A DNA stretch of 42,741 nt from Paramarasmius palmivorus (GCA_037176845.1 JAYKXP010000262.1:1-42741); one strand, 5' to 3'. Positions 32,485 through 42,542 are shown, counted from the stretch's first letter. Numbers and translations: made by a program. Notes: generated by a model not told the origin, from the letters alone.

Positions 32485-32662
32485 TATTTTGAACAGCACA
32501 AGACTGTTCGCTACTCTCTGCTTACTCTAACTCTCTAAAACTCATCTTCTATCCTCGTCGCTGCTCTGGGCTTTCTCTGGCTGATCACCCGAGATCATTC
32601 CGACTCGACTAGGACCATACCCGAACAACAACAACCTATTTTCTATTCGACACTTTACTACT

Positions 32663-35600
32663 ATGGCCTCTCGAACATCTAAACGTTACAACCTTAGACG
32701 GTTGAGCCATCGCGATAACGCCGCCCCTGCCGTTGCGGACGTTGGGCTCCCGGTCCAGGATCAATCTAGTGAGTCATCCTTAACTTCTCAAAGTACTGAT
32801 AACTCTCTTCCTAGTGACCCGACTTCCCAAGTCCCTCCGCAGGCTCGTACCTATGCGGAAGCTACGCAGGCTCACGCCATAAGACGGACCTCCGAGGATG
32901 TCCCATTCCCTCGTGTATCCGGTGTCTTAGATGCCGAGACTGTTGGAAACAACGGTTCCACTGTAGTATCTGACCCTCGTGTCGTTGCTACTGGTGGTAG
33001 TATTAGTTCTTCTATTGGAGACTATGCTAGTACACCTAATAAAAATGTTTACTCTGGCAATAAACCTGGCTGGACTACCGTTACGAGGCGCCGTGCTCGC
33101 AGCATGGAGGACCTCCGTAAGAAAACTTCTAAGTCTAATTTGAAGTTCGAAGTTCCTAGGGACCATTTGTCAGAAGAACAAGCTCGAGTGATCCGTGAAG
33201 CGGAGAACTCACTTACTCCCATTCAACGTGCAGCTATTCGCATGAGGAATGAGAAGATCCGCTGTCAAGATGATGACAGTTCCTCTGAGTCTGAGGAAGA
33301 AGTTCCGGTCGTAAAGAATCCGGCTAAGGGCAAGGATGTAGATCGTCGTGCCCGGGTAGAGGACTATGAGTCCGACTCTGATGATGAACAAGAAAGTACC
33401 ATCCCGAATGATGGTAACCAGACGGATGTCCTGATTGAGAGGCTCCGTGATAGTGCAGATCCTGACATGGATCTAGCTGCGCAACGAGATGCGCTTGAGA
33501 CTTGGAATGCTGCCCGGGATTCTGGCATTCAAGTCAATGCAATGAGAACTGTCAGTATCGGTGAAGCCGGTGGCAGTGGCTCCAACAACAGGGATGATGC
33601 CGTTGAGCACCCTGGAGTTCCTTTGAGGAATGAGACTGAAGGTGTCGAAACACCTCAAGATAAAGCTCCTAAAGAGAAGAAGAGCGGCGGCAAGAAACGT
33701 CGTTCAAGATCTAGAAGTCGCTCTAGATCCAAGTCCAAAGGCAAGAAGACTAAAGGCAAAAGAAAGTCTAAGTCTAGGTCCAGATCTAGGAAAAGAAAGG
33801 ACGCACCTAAACCTATGTCTTCTCACTATGAGAGGAAGCTTGAGGATGCCGTTCGTGGTGGTTCAAAGACTCCTCGTCCATCTCAAACTCCTGAGTACGT
33901 CGCGCAACCGACGAACCAACTTCCCAAGAACAGCTTCCTAGCCAAGGCTTTGAAGGTCAACCAGTCCTCGAAAAAGGAACGGAAGAGGAAACAAAAGCCC
34001 TCGAAGAAACGTAGGCATTCAAAAAGAATGTCTTCGCCATCTAGTTCGAGTTCATCTTCGAGCGACAGTGAAGACAATAACAATGGTGGTGGTAAACCTC
34101 CTTCTGACCATTCTGGGTCAAGTGATGATTCGTCGTCCTCTTCGAGCGAATCTGATTCTTCAATGGAGTCGGGTTCCTCGAGTTCCAGTTCCAGTGATTC
34201 TTCGGATGATGAGTCGACCAGTTCGAGTTCTTCGGATTCTAGCTCATCATCAGGAAATCATCGTTCAAGACGCCGAAAAAGCAAGCGTAAAGCTTACCGT
34301 CAACGCTCAAAAGGAAAGCGGACTATCAAACCGCACCCTCCGCCTACCTACGATGGTACGCCAGATGCTGAAAAGTTCCATAACTGGGTTATGAGAACGG
34401 GCCAATACTGCGAAGAAGGAAACGTACCTGAGGATGAGCAAGTTATGCTCGCTTCTAATTTCCTTCGAGGCAAAGCCCTGTCCTTCTTTATTCAGAAGGT
34501 ATCCCGTAACCACTCGCGTTGGACTTTGGTAGAGTTCGCCAAAGGTCTCTTCAACTTCTGCTTCCCGCTGAACTATCGTAGTCAGCAGCGAGCCAAGTTG
34601 GATGAATGTCGTCAGGGTAGTCGTTCTGTCCTAGAGTACGCCTATGAATTTGAAATGTTGAATAATCTTGTTGGAACTACAAGTAAACGTGAGATGGCTA
34701 TCAAATTCTGGGATGGATTACATGCACGTATCCGTCGAGAACTTCATCGCGAGAAGAAGAACAAAGAGATCAATTCGTACGATGAGATCTTCCAAGCTGC
34801 TGAGTTGATTGAGTTGGCCGATATGGAGTTTTCGACTCCTTATCCTCATGGTCGGCCATCTAAATCAAACAATCAGAGTTCACATTCGAATCACCATCAG
34901 CGTGACAAACCTCAGAGTCATTCTGATAAACGGCACAGTGGCCGCAAGCACCACAATGATCGACGACCTTCTAGCTTCCAGCAAGGGTCTTCTCGTGGTC
35001 ATTCTCGTCCATTTGGGCCTCGCAGGTTTGAATCGTCTTCTGAAAATCACAATCGTGATGGAGGACGAGGAAAATCAGCTACACCCAAGTCTAATGGACC
35101 AAAAACATCACTTACCGATGCCGAAAAAGCTGAACTTGCAGCTCAGAACAAGTGTTTCAACTGTAAAGAAGTTGGACACATGGCGAGGAACTGTCCGCGC
35201 AACAACACGTTCAAGTCGAACGGGAAGAGGGGACCACCTGGAATGTCGACTAATAGTCTTCGGTATAGCTTGCGTGATGAAGATGTCGTGTTGTCGGAAA
35301 CGACAGAGACTCTTGATCATCTCTCGCTCAATTCATTGTCTATCTCTGAACCGCTGATCTCAGATGAAGAAATGGAAGAACTGTTTAGTGACTTACCTCA
35401 GTCGCCAACTAACAGTGATATTGGCTTCCATAATACACCGCCTAGGCTGCCGGTGGTGGAGATCTCAAGTGAAGATTCGGAGGATGATCCAGATATGCCG
35501 TCGTTGCAGGGCGTGACAGATACAGAGGATGACTGGAGTGATGATTCTGACTCAGATGAATCTTCAGCTCCAGCCCCAGCTGTCAGCGGAAATTCGAGTT

Positions 35601-38600
35601 ATGATTCCGATTCCGATAGCGAGTACGCCGGGATGCCCCCACTACAAGATGTCTCAGACACTGATGATGACTGGAATGATTTCAGCGACTCAGATTCATC
35701 AGAATCAAATGGACAACCTGTAGGTGTTCAATCAGATTCCAGTTCCGAGAGTGATGAGGAATACTTCACTTCACATTCTTGGACCCCAGAAACTGCGCCA
35801 GAACCTCTACGGCCCTACAAAGTGGATTACGATGCTCCTGGAGTGATGCCTGATAATGGAAAATACCACTCTTGTTGGTTTCCTTGCCAATACTCTGAGT
35901 ATATCGAAGATTACTGGAAGGTGATCAAGGCCGACGCTAATGTCGTGAACCCGGATCCTCCAATCACCATTGATGATCTGTGTGCTGAAAGATGGGATGG
36001 AAAGGATAAGTATACCTGGGCTAGTCAAGCCAAACAGGTGTATGGATACCCTGATTCCCCATGGTCAGACTTCTTCCTTCATGGAAAGGTTGATGAGAAC
36101 TGGCATCCATCTGTGATCTCGGATCCTCTTGCTGATGCCGCGCAATTCATTTTGCATGATTTCGCACCTTTTCCTGGTGATGAAGACCGTTGGGGTATGA
36201 CTTCTTCATACCGGATTGACGTTTGGAAAGTAGATGATGATTTCTACGAAATAAACGACTTTGGTTCAGAATATGAACCGATTCGAGTGCCGAAACACTT
36301 ACTGGAAACTCCTGGATTCCAACTCGCAACTTGGTACGCTAAACGGTTAGCTGAGAAGCGAGGTATTGACTTCAAGTTCACTGGGTTCAAAGGTGTGGTG
36401 AACCGAATGGGCGATGCCTATGCGCAAGGGTTACAATATGTTCTTGCGGCTGGTATTCGGGCTTACCCTACACCTGAAAATCCTTCACCTAACATTGGTG
36501 TCAGGAACCGTTTCCAAGTGTTGGCAAGACCCAGTGCTGGGGTCTATTTCGTACGTGATCGTGCTGAACGCATCACGAGCACTGTTCTTGCAGGACGACT
36601 TCGAGATCCTAACTTTGCAGTTGTAGACTGGTGGAAGGCTACAATCGTCAGAGAACGGAATAAACGACAGAGACAACGACGTACCTCGATACCTGATGAA
36701 CAGCAGCGCGCACGATTGCAACGGCGACGTGAACAGATTGCTCAACGTCGAGCATATCGCATGAAACGTCAAGGTGACGTGATTGCTAATGCCCTCGAGA
36801 AATGCCTTGAGGACAGTGCCCCATATCCTGGTGATCCTGAGCATCTTGTGACGATGTACGGTTCGCGTTTTTCGGCCTGGACAGCATCTGATGATAGGCG
36901 TGTTGTTCATATGGTTGACCGCGAGCGAGGTTATACTCGCAAGTTCTTGACGTCTTGGTTAATGAAACCTGGGTTTAAGCCTGGTGAAATTTGGGCTTCA
37001 TATCTTGCTGAACAAGCTGGAGTTCCGAGTTTCCAAGACATGGATTACCCTAGAATGGGCAAGGTGTTAGCTAATTCTGCTCGTGAAACTCTGACAAGGC
37101 ATGTTCCTTACCCGTCAGATGTCAACGTCCCTCGGGAAGACTGGTATATGGTGTACCAGAACCCTAATAAGCGTTCACAATTTGTGATTGAGGATACGGT
37201 GCGGGATTTTGTCGTGATGGTTCCTGCTAAGCACCTCCTCAATCCTAAGTTCAATCTTCCAGATTGGTACTTGAAGCAAGTTGCGCGTGCTGAAAAGGCA
37301 TTAGAAGAGCGTCTTCGGGGACCATTAGAGTACGAGTTCTTACCTCGTCTCTTTGGAGAACCGTTGGACGATTACACGCGAGAGCTGGATAAAGAAGTTG
37401 ATCAGTATGACAACTTTCTACATCTCTTTTCAGGGAACTTACAGTGGGAGGAACGAGAGAACGGCTTTGTTCACTTTCTCAGCATTGCGGGAGTGAACAT
37501 TGAGCCTAAATCATTTCCCGGTCTTCAACGAACGTCTTCGATCGTCAAAGCCATCAATCGTGTGGTGCCAAAACCAATTGTTATTGTGGTCATGATCAAC
37601 GGGAAGCCTTGCCGCGCTCTCGTTGACTCAGGTTCATTGGGTGATTTCATGTCTACCCAAGTTGCCGATCAGTTAGGCGTACACAAGGAGTATCTTTTGA
37701 AACCCTTACCATTACACATGGCGGTACAAGGTTCGCGTTCCAAGATCCACTGTGGTACTACTGTGGATTTACGCTATCAGAAAATAAAGACTGCCCAATA
37801 TTTTGATATTGCGAACCTTTCTGGGTATGATATCATCCTGGGAACACCTTGGTTGTTCCAGCACAATGTGCGAATTGGGTTCAACCCATCTACGGTCGAA
37901 ATCGGCAGCGAGAACAAGCTTCCTATTCAGGGAGAAAACGTCAGCGAGATCCGCGCACAGAATATCATTATTGAAGAACAGACCTTAGAGTCGGCTAGGC
38001 GTGAACTCAAAGAGTACGCCAAACCTATCTGCAAGAGCGCTGCAGATACTCCATTACCTCCATTACGTGCCATCAACCATACCGTTCCGTTGATTGATGA
38101 AGAGAAGATCTATCCGTGGCGTCCGTCTAGGTGTCCACAGGCTTTCCGGTCACAATGGGACCAGAAACGAAAGGATTACACCTCATCTGGTCGCTGGGAA
38201 GTCAAGACGGCTAGAAATACAGTGCCTATGTTACTGATTCCAAAGTCTTCAAAACAGAAGGACTTACTTCGGATTGTTGTGGATCTTCGTGAACGCAATG
38301 CGAACACAAAGAAGGTTGCGTCTCCGCTTCCAAACATTGAGGATATCACTCGTCGGGTAGCGAAGCACAAGTTTCGTAGCATCATTGATGGGAAAGATGC
38401 GTACGAACAAATCAGGATCATTCCTGAGCACGTAGACCGTACAGCGGTATCAACACCTGATGGAACGATGGTCAGCCATGTTATTCAACAAGGTGACTGT
38501 AATGCTGGGGCTACGTACCAAGCTTTGATGAATCACATCTTCTCGCCGTTCATAGGAGTCTTCATGGACGTTTATCTTGATGATATCGTGATCTATTCTG

Positions 38601-41600
38601 ACACGCTTGAGGATCATATCAAACATGTCAAACAGATTATTGATGTCCTGGAACGAGAAACATTATTTCTCAATGAAAAGAAGTTGAATTTTCTTGCACA
38701 GGAACTTACCTTGCTTGGTCGTGTGATTGACGATAACGGAATCCGCATGGATCCTGCAAAGGTTGACGCAATCGCAAACTGGAAGGTTCCTACATCAAAG
38801 GAATTAGTATCTGGGTTTCTCGGTGCAGTTGGGTTCCTTGCGGATGACTTACCCCGCATTCGAGCGCCCATGGGAATCCTTCATTCACTCACAGCAAATG
38901 CTACTCCGTTTCGGTGGACCTTTACTGAGCAGCGAGCGTTTGAAGAGATAAAGGAAATTGTTGAAAAACATCGTAACCACTCGCGGGTACCACTGGATTA
39001 CTCTCCAGACCACGAGCCAATTTGGTTGGTAACCGATGCTAGTTCCGCTAGCGTTGCCGGTGTCGTTTCACAGGGAAAGGAATGGAAATCTGCAAAGGTG
39101 TCAGCATTTTACTCAGCGAAGTTGAATTCAACTCAACAAAACTACGCCGTTCACGAGCTTGAGATGCTCGCAGGTCTTGAGACCATGCTCCGGTACCGTG
39201 ATATTCTTCAAGGTGTCAAATTCACTTGGATTACAGACCACAAGGGTCTTGTTCACTTGATGAAACAGAAAAACATCACCGGCCGTCAAGCCCGGTGGTT
39301 GGAAAAGATGTCGGAGTTTGACTTTGATGTTGTGTACGTTCCTGGAGAGGAAAATGTACTGTCAGACGCATTGTCAAGAATATATACAAACGACGCACCT
39401 GGTACCGTTCGTTCGCGGTCGGAATACACCTATCATGATGATAATGTTGATAATGATCAACTTTCGTCCTGTGGAATTTCCATGCCTTTGTTCGCGGGTC
39501 TTGAAGCGCACGCCGTACGAACGGAAACTCGCCGTTCACCTCGTTTGAATTCATCTCCGGCAGAAACTGGTCGTCCTGAAACCTCAAGGGAATTTGCTAA
39601 GCGTATGAAAGGGTTTGTACGCGTCAGCGGCCCTAAACGCGCACAGGAGGGCGGGTCTGGTACTCACCTGAACTCCTCTTCACCTCCAGAAGGTACATCT
39701 GAAAATTTTCAGCTAAAAACTTCGGTCTCTCCCAATCTTGAGCCTTCACACAGCAAGGGAAAGATGAAAGAAAAGATTTTCATAAGGATTCCGAGTCGTA
39801 GTACTCGAGAAGGGTCAGAACAACCCCAAACGAGCACCGCGGAAGATGAACAGCAAGCAACTCGAGAGCTGCCAGCTGTACAGAGCCACGGGACCGGTTC
39901 CGGACCCGAATCCGGAAGACCCGAGTATCTGGAGACAGCTGTCTCCAACTCCGCGGATGCCAGCTCATCGTCTCCCTCGTTGCTCGACGTCGCTTCCAGT
40001 GCTACTGGAGGCATCGACATCAAGTCCTTCATCAAGAATAAATATTCCGATGATTCTTTCTTCAGAAAGATACTCGACGCGCCGAAGGACTTCAAAAATT
40101 TCGAAGTTACAACAGATGGACTCATATATCTGAAGCATTCAGAGAAATCCAAGGTTCTCTGTATCCCTCGTATCCTTGTCAATCAAAGGAGTATTCAAGA
40201 AGTGCTCATTTCAGAAGCACATTCAGTTCTAGCCCATCTTGGAGCTTCGAAGACTGCAGATTACCTCAGAGAACATGTCTGGTGGAAAGACATGGTATCA
40301 GATATTCGGTCTTATTGTGAGTCTTGCAATGTTTGCAAACTCACGAAATCTGATTCTCAAAGGTCATATGGACTTTTGCACCCACTCAGTACTCCTGCGC
40401 GGCCTTGGGACGCAATCGGCGTCGACTTCGTTGGTCCATTGCCAGAATCAAAGAACCGTGACGGAAACTTTGACCAGATCACAGTCATCATTGATCTTTT
40501 CACGTCTATGGTCCATCTTGTACCCAGCAAGACGACGTACACCGCTCGCCAAGTCGCCGAATTGATGTTCGAGCAAGTTTACAAGCTACACGGCCTCCCG
40601 CGTAGGATTGTTAGCGACCGAGACTCGCTATTCACGTCGATTTTCTGGAGACGACTTCACGAACTCATTGGAACCAAGCTCAACATGTCCAGTGCGTATC
40701 ATCCCCAGTCAGATGGCGCAACTGAACGAGCTAACCGGACAATAGTGCAGATGCTTCGCCAATGCATCTCTCCAAACCAGAAGGATTGGGTTTCGAAGTT
40801 ACCGGCTATCGAATTCGCTATCAACAGCGCTCGCTCCGAATCTACCGGATACGCACCTTTCTTCCTGAACTCAGGACAAATGCCACGCTCCATGCTGTGG
40901 ACTTCGGACGTTTCGGACGAGTATCCTTCGGTAAGAGTCTTCGCCCGCCAAAGACGCTTGGCGCTAATGGCTGCGCACGACAGTATTCTCGAATCGCGTG
41001 TCAAGCAAATTCGATCTGCGAATCGCAAACGCAGAGTTGAGCCATTCAAGGAGGGCGAGCTCATTTATGTCTCAACAAAGAACCTCACCTTTCCGAAAGG
41101 TCTTGCTCGGAAATTGGTACCGCGATACATCGGACCATACAAGATCCTCAAGGATTTCGGAAACCACTCGTTCCGGGTGGATTTGCCATCAGAGTACCTA
41201 GCCAAAGGTATTCATCCGGTATTTCATGCCTCGTTGCTACGAGCTCATGTTCCGAACGACGATCGAAGGTTCCCTGGACGTCTACCCTCGCAGTTAGGCG
41301 AGTCTCCGGAAGCTGAAGGGCAATGGAAGATCGAGAAGGTACTCTCGCACTCAGGAACGAGAGAGAACGCTAGCTTCGAAGTTCAATGGAGTTCTGGCGA
41401 TAAAACATGGCTTTCATACTCAGAAATCAGTGAAATGCCTTGCTTTAGTGAGTATTTGGACTTACTGGGCATTAGTTCAATCTCGGAATTGACTCGCAGC
41501 GCAAAAGAGCTGCCGGAACCTGAAGAGGATGAGGACCGTGTCGAGGTCGGGAATATCCAATTCCCAATCCCTATAAATTCCCTCGACCGTCCTCCAACAT

Positions 41601-42367
41601 TTTTCCTAGACTTCTTCTCCTCCACATCGTCGTCTCCAGCTCCCAGCTCCCGCTCCTCGTCACCGCTCTCGTCGTCGCCGTCGTCACCCATATCACTCTT
41701 TACCACACTCGAACTCGCTATCATGACCCAGTCCGACAATTCCTCGATGAACGTCGACTCGGACACTGACTTGAAGTTCAAGTACGCGCCCGGCCATCAC
41801 GAAAACTGCTGTATTATACGCAGGTCACCCATGGAATTCGAGCTGCACGGCAAGGTCCACACTCACCTCTACTCCGCCGGTCACATTGGCCTCATCATCG
41901 ACCAAGCCGAGAATCTGAAGGCTACCCAGGGTCTTCCCGTCTTCGACGTTCCCGGCTACGTGACGTTCGCTCGCATTGCCAACCACCACTGGGCCAACTT
42001 CGAGTTGCCCATCTACGACCCCAAACACCCACTATCAGCTTCGTCTCCTTACGTTTTGACGAACGTGGACAAGCCTATTCCACCCAAGGAGCTTCTCGCC
42101 GTTGAACTCCATGACTTCTTGCACGCCGGCGAGGAGGTCGTCATGCCTGGCTACGTATCCGTATCGGCCAACGACCATGACGCGATGAAGGACATCACCG
42201 TTCAGAAAGCTCTCAATGATCGAAGGAGAGCTGCGGAGGCTGCGAAGAAGAGAGCTGCAAAGAGGATGGGAAGGAAGAACGTCAAAAAGTCCGACACACT
42301 CGGCTACAAGGATCCCGCCGACGCTTCTCGCCGCAACGGTCACGCTGGACCTTCACGAAGCACCTAA
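32663..42367 (+). CDS. gag-pol: Gag-Pol polyprotein of the Ty3/gypsy element, 3,234 residues
   Basis: A single uninterrupted frame. Gag: RS-type basic stretch (about 343-383), Ser-rich acidic stretch (about 450-530), Retrotrans_gag core (about 555-725), CCHC knuckle C831-C834-H839-C844. Then a SIM-like VVEISSEDSED (about 931), two acidic repeats, and four tandem copies of an unknown domain (about 1156-1551). Protease: D1655-S-G-S. RT: about 1826-2046, with IIDGKDAYEQI, QGDCNAGATYQ and YLDD (D1973, D1974). RNase H: D2125 (VTDAS), HELEML, TDHKGL, SDALSR. Integrase: zinc finger (about 2519-2558) and D2588, D2652, E2688 (D-x63-D-x35-E). GPY/F module (RYIGPYKI) is near 2820-2865, a chromodomain-like WKIEKVL...TWLSY about 2886-2940, and an extra domain 3021-3234. 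It is far longer than a typical gypsy polyprotein. All catalytic residues I could check are present. Start: the ATG in the ACTACTATGG context after a leader of about 178 bases. Confidence 0.95.
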   Translation: MASRTSKRYNLRRLSHRDNAAPAVADVGLPVQDQSSESSLTSQSTDNSLPSDPTSQVPPQARTYAEATQAHAIRRTSEDVPFPRVSGVLDAETVGNNGSTVVSDPRVVATGGSISSSIGDYASTPNKNVYSGNKPGWTTVTRRRARSMEDLRKKTSKSNLKFEVPRDHLSEEQARVIREAENSLTPIQRAAIRMRNEKIRCQDDDSSSESEEEVPVVKNPAKGKDVDRRARVEDYESDSDDEQESTIPNDGNQTDVLIERLRDSADPDMDLAAQRDALETWNAARDSGIQVNAMRTVSIGEAGGSGSNNRDDAVEHPGVPLRNETEGVETPQDKAPKEKKSGGKKRRSRSRSRSRSKSKGKKTKGKRKSKSRSRSRKRKDAPKPMSSHYERKLEDAVRGGSKTPRPSQTPEYVAQPTNQLPKNSFLAKALKVNQSSKKERKRKQKPSKKRRHSKRMSSPSSSSSSSSDSEDNNNGGGKPPSDHSGSSDDSSSSSSESDSSMESGSSSSSSSDSSDDESTSSSSSDSSSSSGNHRSRRRKSKRKAYRQRSKGKRTIKPHPPPTYDGTPDAEKFHNWVMRTGQYCEEGNVPEDEQVMLASNFLRGKALSFFIQKVSRNHSRWTLVEFAKGLFNFCFPLNYRSQQRAKLDECRQGSRSVLEYAYEFEMLNNLVGTTSKREMAIKFWDGLHARIRRELHREKKNKEINSYDEIFQAAELIELADMEFSTPYPHGRPSKSNNQSSHSNHHQRDKPQSHSDKRHSGRKHHNDRRPSSFQQGSSRGHSRPFGPRRFESSSENHNRDGGRGKSATPKSNGPKTSLTDAEKAELAAQNKCFNCKEVGHMARNCPRNNTFKSNGKRGPPGMSTNSLRYSLRDEDVVLSETTETLDHLSLNSLSISEPLISDEEMEELFSDLPQSPTNSDIGFHNTPPRLPVVEISSEDSEDDPDMPSLQGVTDTEDDWSDDSDSDESSAPAPAVSGNSSYDSDSDSEYAGMPPLQDVSDTDDDWNDFSDSDSSESNGQPVGVQSDSSSESDEEYFTSHSWTPETAPEPLRPYKVDYDAPGVMPDNGKYHSCWFPCQYSEYIEDYWKVIKADANVVNPDPPITIDDLCAERWDGKDKYTWASQAKQVYGYPDSPWSDFFLHGKVDENWHPSVISDPLADAAQFILHDFAPFPGDEDRWGMTSSYRIDVWKVDDDFYEINDFGSEYEPIRVPKHLLETPGFQLATWYAKRLAEKRGIDFKFTGFKGVVNRMGDAYAQGLQYVLAAGIRAYPTPENPSPNIGVRNRFQVLARPSAGVYFVRDRAERITSTVLAGRLRDPNFAVVDWWKATIVRERNKRQRQRRTSIPDEQQRARLQRRREQIAQRRAYRMKRQGDVIANALEKCLEDSAPYPGDPEHLVTMYGSRFSAWTASDDRRVVHMVDRERGYTRKFLTSWLMKPGFKPGEIWASYLAEQAGVPSFQDMDYPRMGKVLANSARETLTRHVPYPSDVNVPREDWYMVYQNPNKRSQFVIEDTVRDFVVMVPAKHLLNPKFNLPDWYLKQVARAEKALEERLRGPLEYEFLPRLFGEPLDDYTRELDKEVDQYDNFLHLFSGNLQWEERENGFVHFLSIAGVNIEPKSFPGLQRTSSIVKAINRVVPKPIVIVVMINGKPCRALVDSGSLGDFMSTQVADQLGVHKEYLLKPLPLHMAVQGSRSKIHCGTTVDLRYQKIKTAQYFDIANLSGYDIILGTPWLFQHNVRIGFNPSTVEIGSENKLPIQGENVSEIRAQNIIIEEQTLESARRELKEYAKPICKSAADTPLPPLRAINHTVPLIDEEKIYPWRPSRCPQAFRSQWDQKRKDYTSSGRWEVKTARNTVPMLLIPKSSKQKDLLRIVVDLRERNANTKKVASPLPNIEDITRRVAKHKFRSIIDGKDAYEQIRIIPEHVDRTAVSTPDGTMVSHVIQQGDCNAGATYQALMNHIFSPFIGVFMDVYLDDIVIYSDTLEDHIKHVKQIIDVLERETLFLNEKKLNFLAQELTLLGRVIDDNGIRMDPAKVDAIANWKVPTSKELVSGFLGAVGFLADDLPRIRAPMGILHSLTANATPFRWTFTEQRAFEEIKEIVEKHRNHSRVPLDYSPDHEPIWLVTDASSASVAGVVSQGKEWKSAKVSAFYSAKLNSTQQNYAVHELEMLAGLETMLRYRDILQGVKFTWITDHKGLVHLMKQKNITGRQARWLEKMSEFDFDVVYVPGEENVLSDALSRIYTNDAPGTVRSRSEYTYHDDNVDNDQLSSCGISMPLFAGLEAHAVRTETRRSPRLNSSPAETGRPETSREFAKRMKGFVRVSGPKRAQEGGSGTHLNSSSPPEGTSENFQLKTSVSPNLEPSHSKGKMKEKIFIRIPSRSTREGSEQPQTSTAEDEQQATRELPAVQSHGTGSGPESGRPEYLETAVSNSADASSSSPSLLDVASSATGGIDIKSFIKNKYSDDSFFRKILDAPKDFKNFEVTTDGLIYLKHSEKSKVLCIPRILVNQRSIQEVLISEAHSVLAHLGASKTADYLREHVWWKDMVSDIRSYCESCNVCKLTKSDSQRSYGLLHPLSTPARPWDAIGVDFVGPLPESKNRDGNFDQITVIIDLFTSMVHLVPSKTTYTARQVAELMFEQVYKLHGLPRRIVSDRDSLFTSIFWRRLHELIGTKLNMSSAYHPQSDGATERANRTIVQMLRQCISPNQKDWVSKLPAIEFAINSARSESTGYAPFFLNSGQMPRSMLWTSDVSDEYPSVRVFARQRRLALMAAHDSILESRVKQIRSANRKRRVEPFKEGELIYVSTKNLTFPKGLARKLVPRYIGPYKILKDFGNHSFRVDLPSEYLAKGIHPVFHASLLRAHVPNDDRRFPGRLPSQLGESPEAEGQWKIEKVLSHSGTRENASFEVQWSSGDKTWLSYSEISEMPCFSEYLDLLGISSISELTRSAKELPEPEEDEDRVEVGNIQFPIPINSLDRPPTFFLDFFSSTSSSPAPSSRSSSPLSSSPSSPISLFTTLELAIMTQSDNSSMNVDSDTDLKFKYAPGHHENCCIIRRSPMEFELHGKVHTHLYSAGHIGLIIDQAENLKATQGLPVFDVPGYVTFARIANHHWANFELPIYDPKHPLSASSPYVLTNVDKPIPPKELLAVELHDFLHAGEEVVMPGYVSVSANDHDAMKDITVQKALNDRRRAAEAAKKRAAKRMGRKNVKKSDTLGYKDPADASRRNGHAGPSRST
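35491..35715 (+). repeat. Duplicated acidic segment in Gag-Pol
   Basis: Two copies of an acidic unit about 46 residues apart: MPSLQGVTDTEDDWSDDSDS and MPPLQDVSDTDDDWNDFSDS. Both are followed by Ser/Asp-rich linkers. DNA identity is moderate, so the duplication is not recent. Confidence 0.75.
36130..37320 (+). repeat. Four tandem copies of an unknown domain (about 85-110 residues each) in Gag-Pol
   Basis: Approximate copies: 36,130-36,380; 36,408-36,680; 36,769-37,035; 37,054-37,315. Each starts with a small helix (AAQFILHD / AYAQGLQYVL / VIANALEKCL / VLANSARETL). Then comes a P(F/Y)P turn (PFPGD / AYPTP / PYPGD / PYPSD), a central hydrophobic/aromatic part with a V-x-D type strand, and a closing motif L-x(3)-P-x-F...W(Y/W/A) (LLETPGF...WYAKRLAE; LRDPNF...WWKA; LMKPGF...WASYLAE; LLNPKF...WYLKQVA). 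Copies 2 and 3 are separated by a basic Arg/Gln-rich linker. I know no named family with this pattern. Confidence 0.75.
41572..41578 (+). promoter_or_regulatory. TATA-like box inside the gag-pol frame
   Basis: CCTATAAATTCC lies 151 bases before an in-frame ATG at 41,723. The stretch between is pyrimidine-rich (TCTCCTCC, CGTCGTC and similar) and translates as low-complexity Ser/Pro. This looks like a promoter and 5' leader read through in frame. Activity is unproven. Confidence 0.4.
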
Positions 42368-42542
42368 ACATCATTCCCTATCCTCACAAAAAACACCATT
42401 CCTTATCAACTTCGTATTCTCCCTATCAGATCTTCAACACTCTTATTATTACCTCAGAAAACTCATAAAACATACACTATTCCTTCACCCAATTGTTTAC
42501 CTTACTTCCGCTACCATATCCTTATCGTTTAGCCCATTGCAT

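Noticed and set aside
41383..42343. Minus-strand frames antisense to the gypsy C-terminus
   Set aside because: They overlap the continuous plus-strand frame and show no domain; shadows of the sense codon bias.
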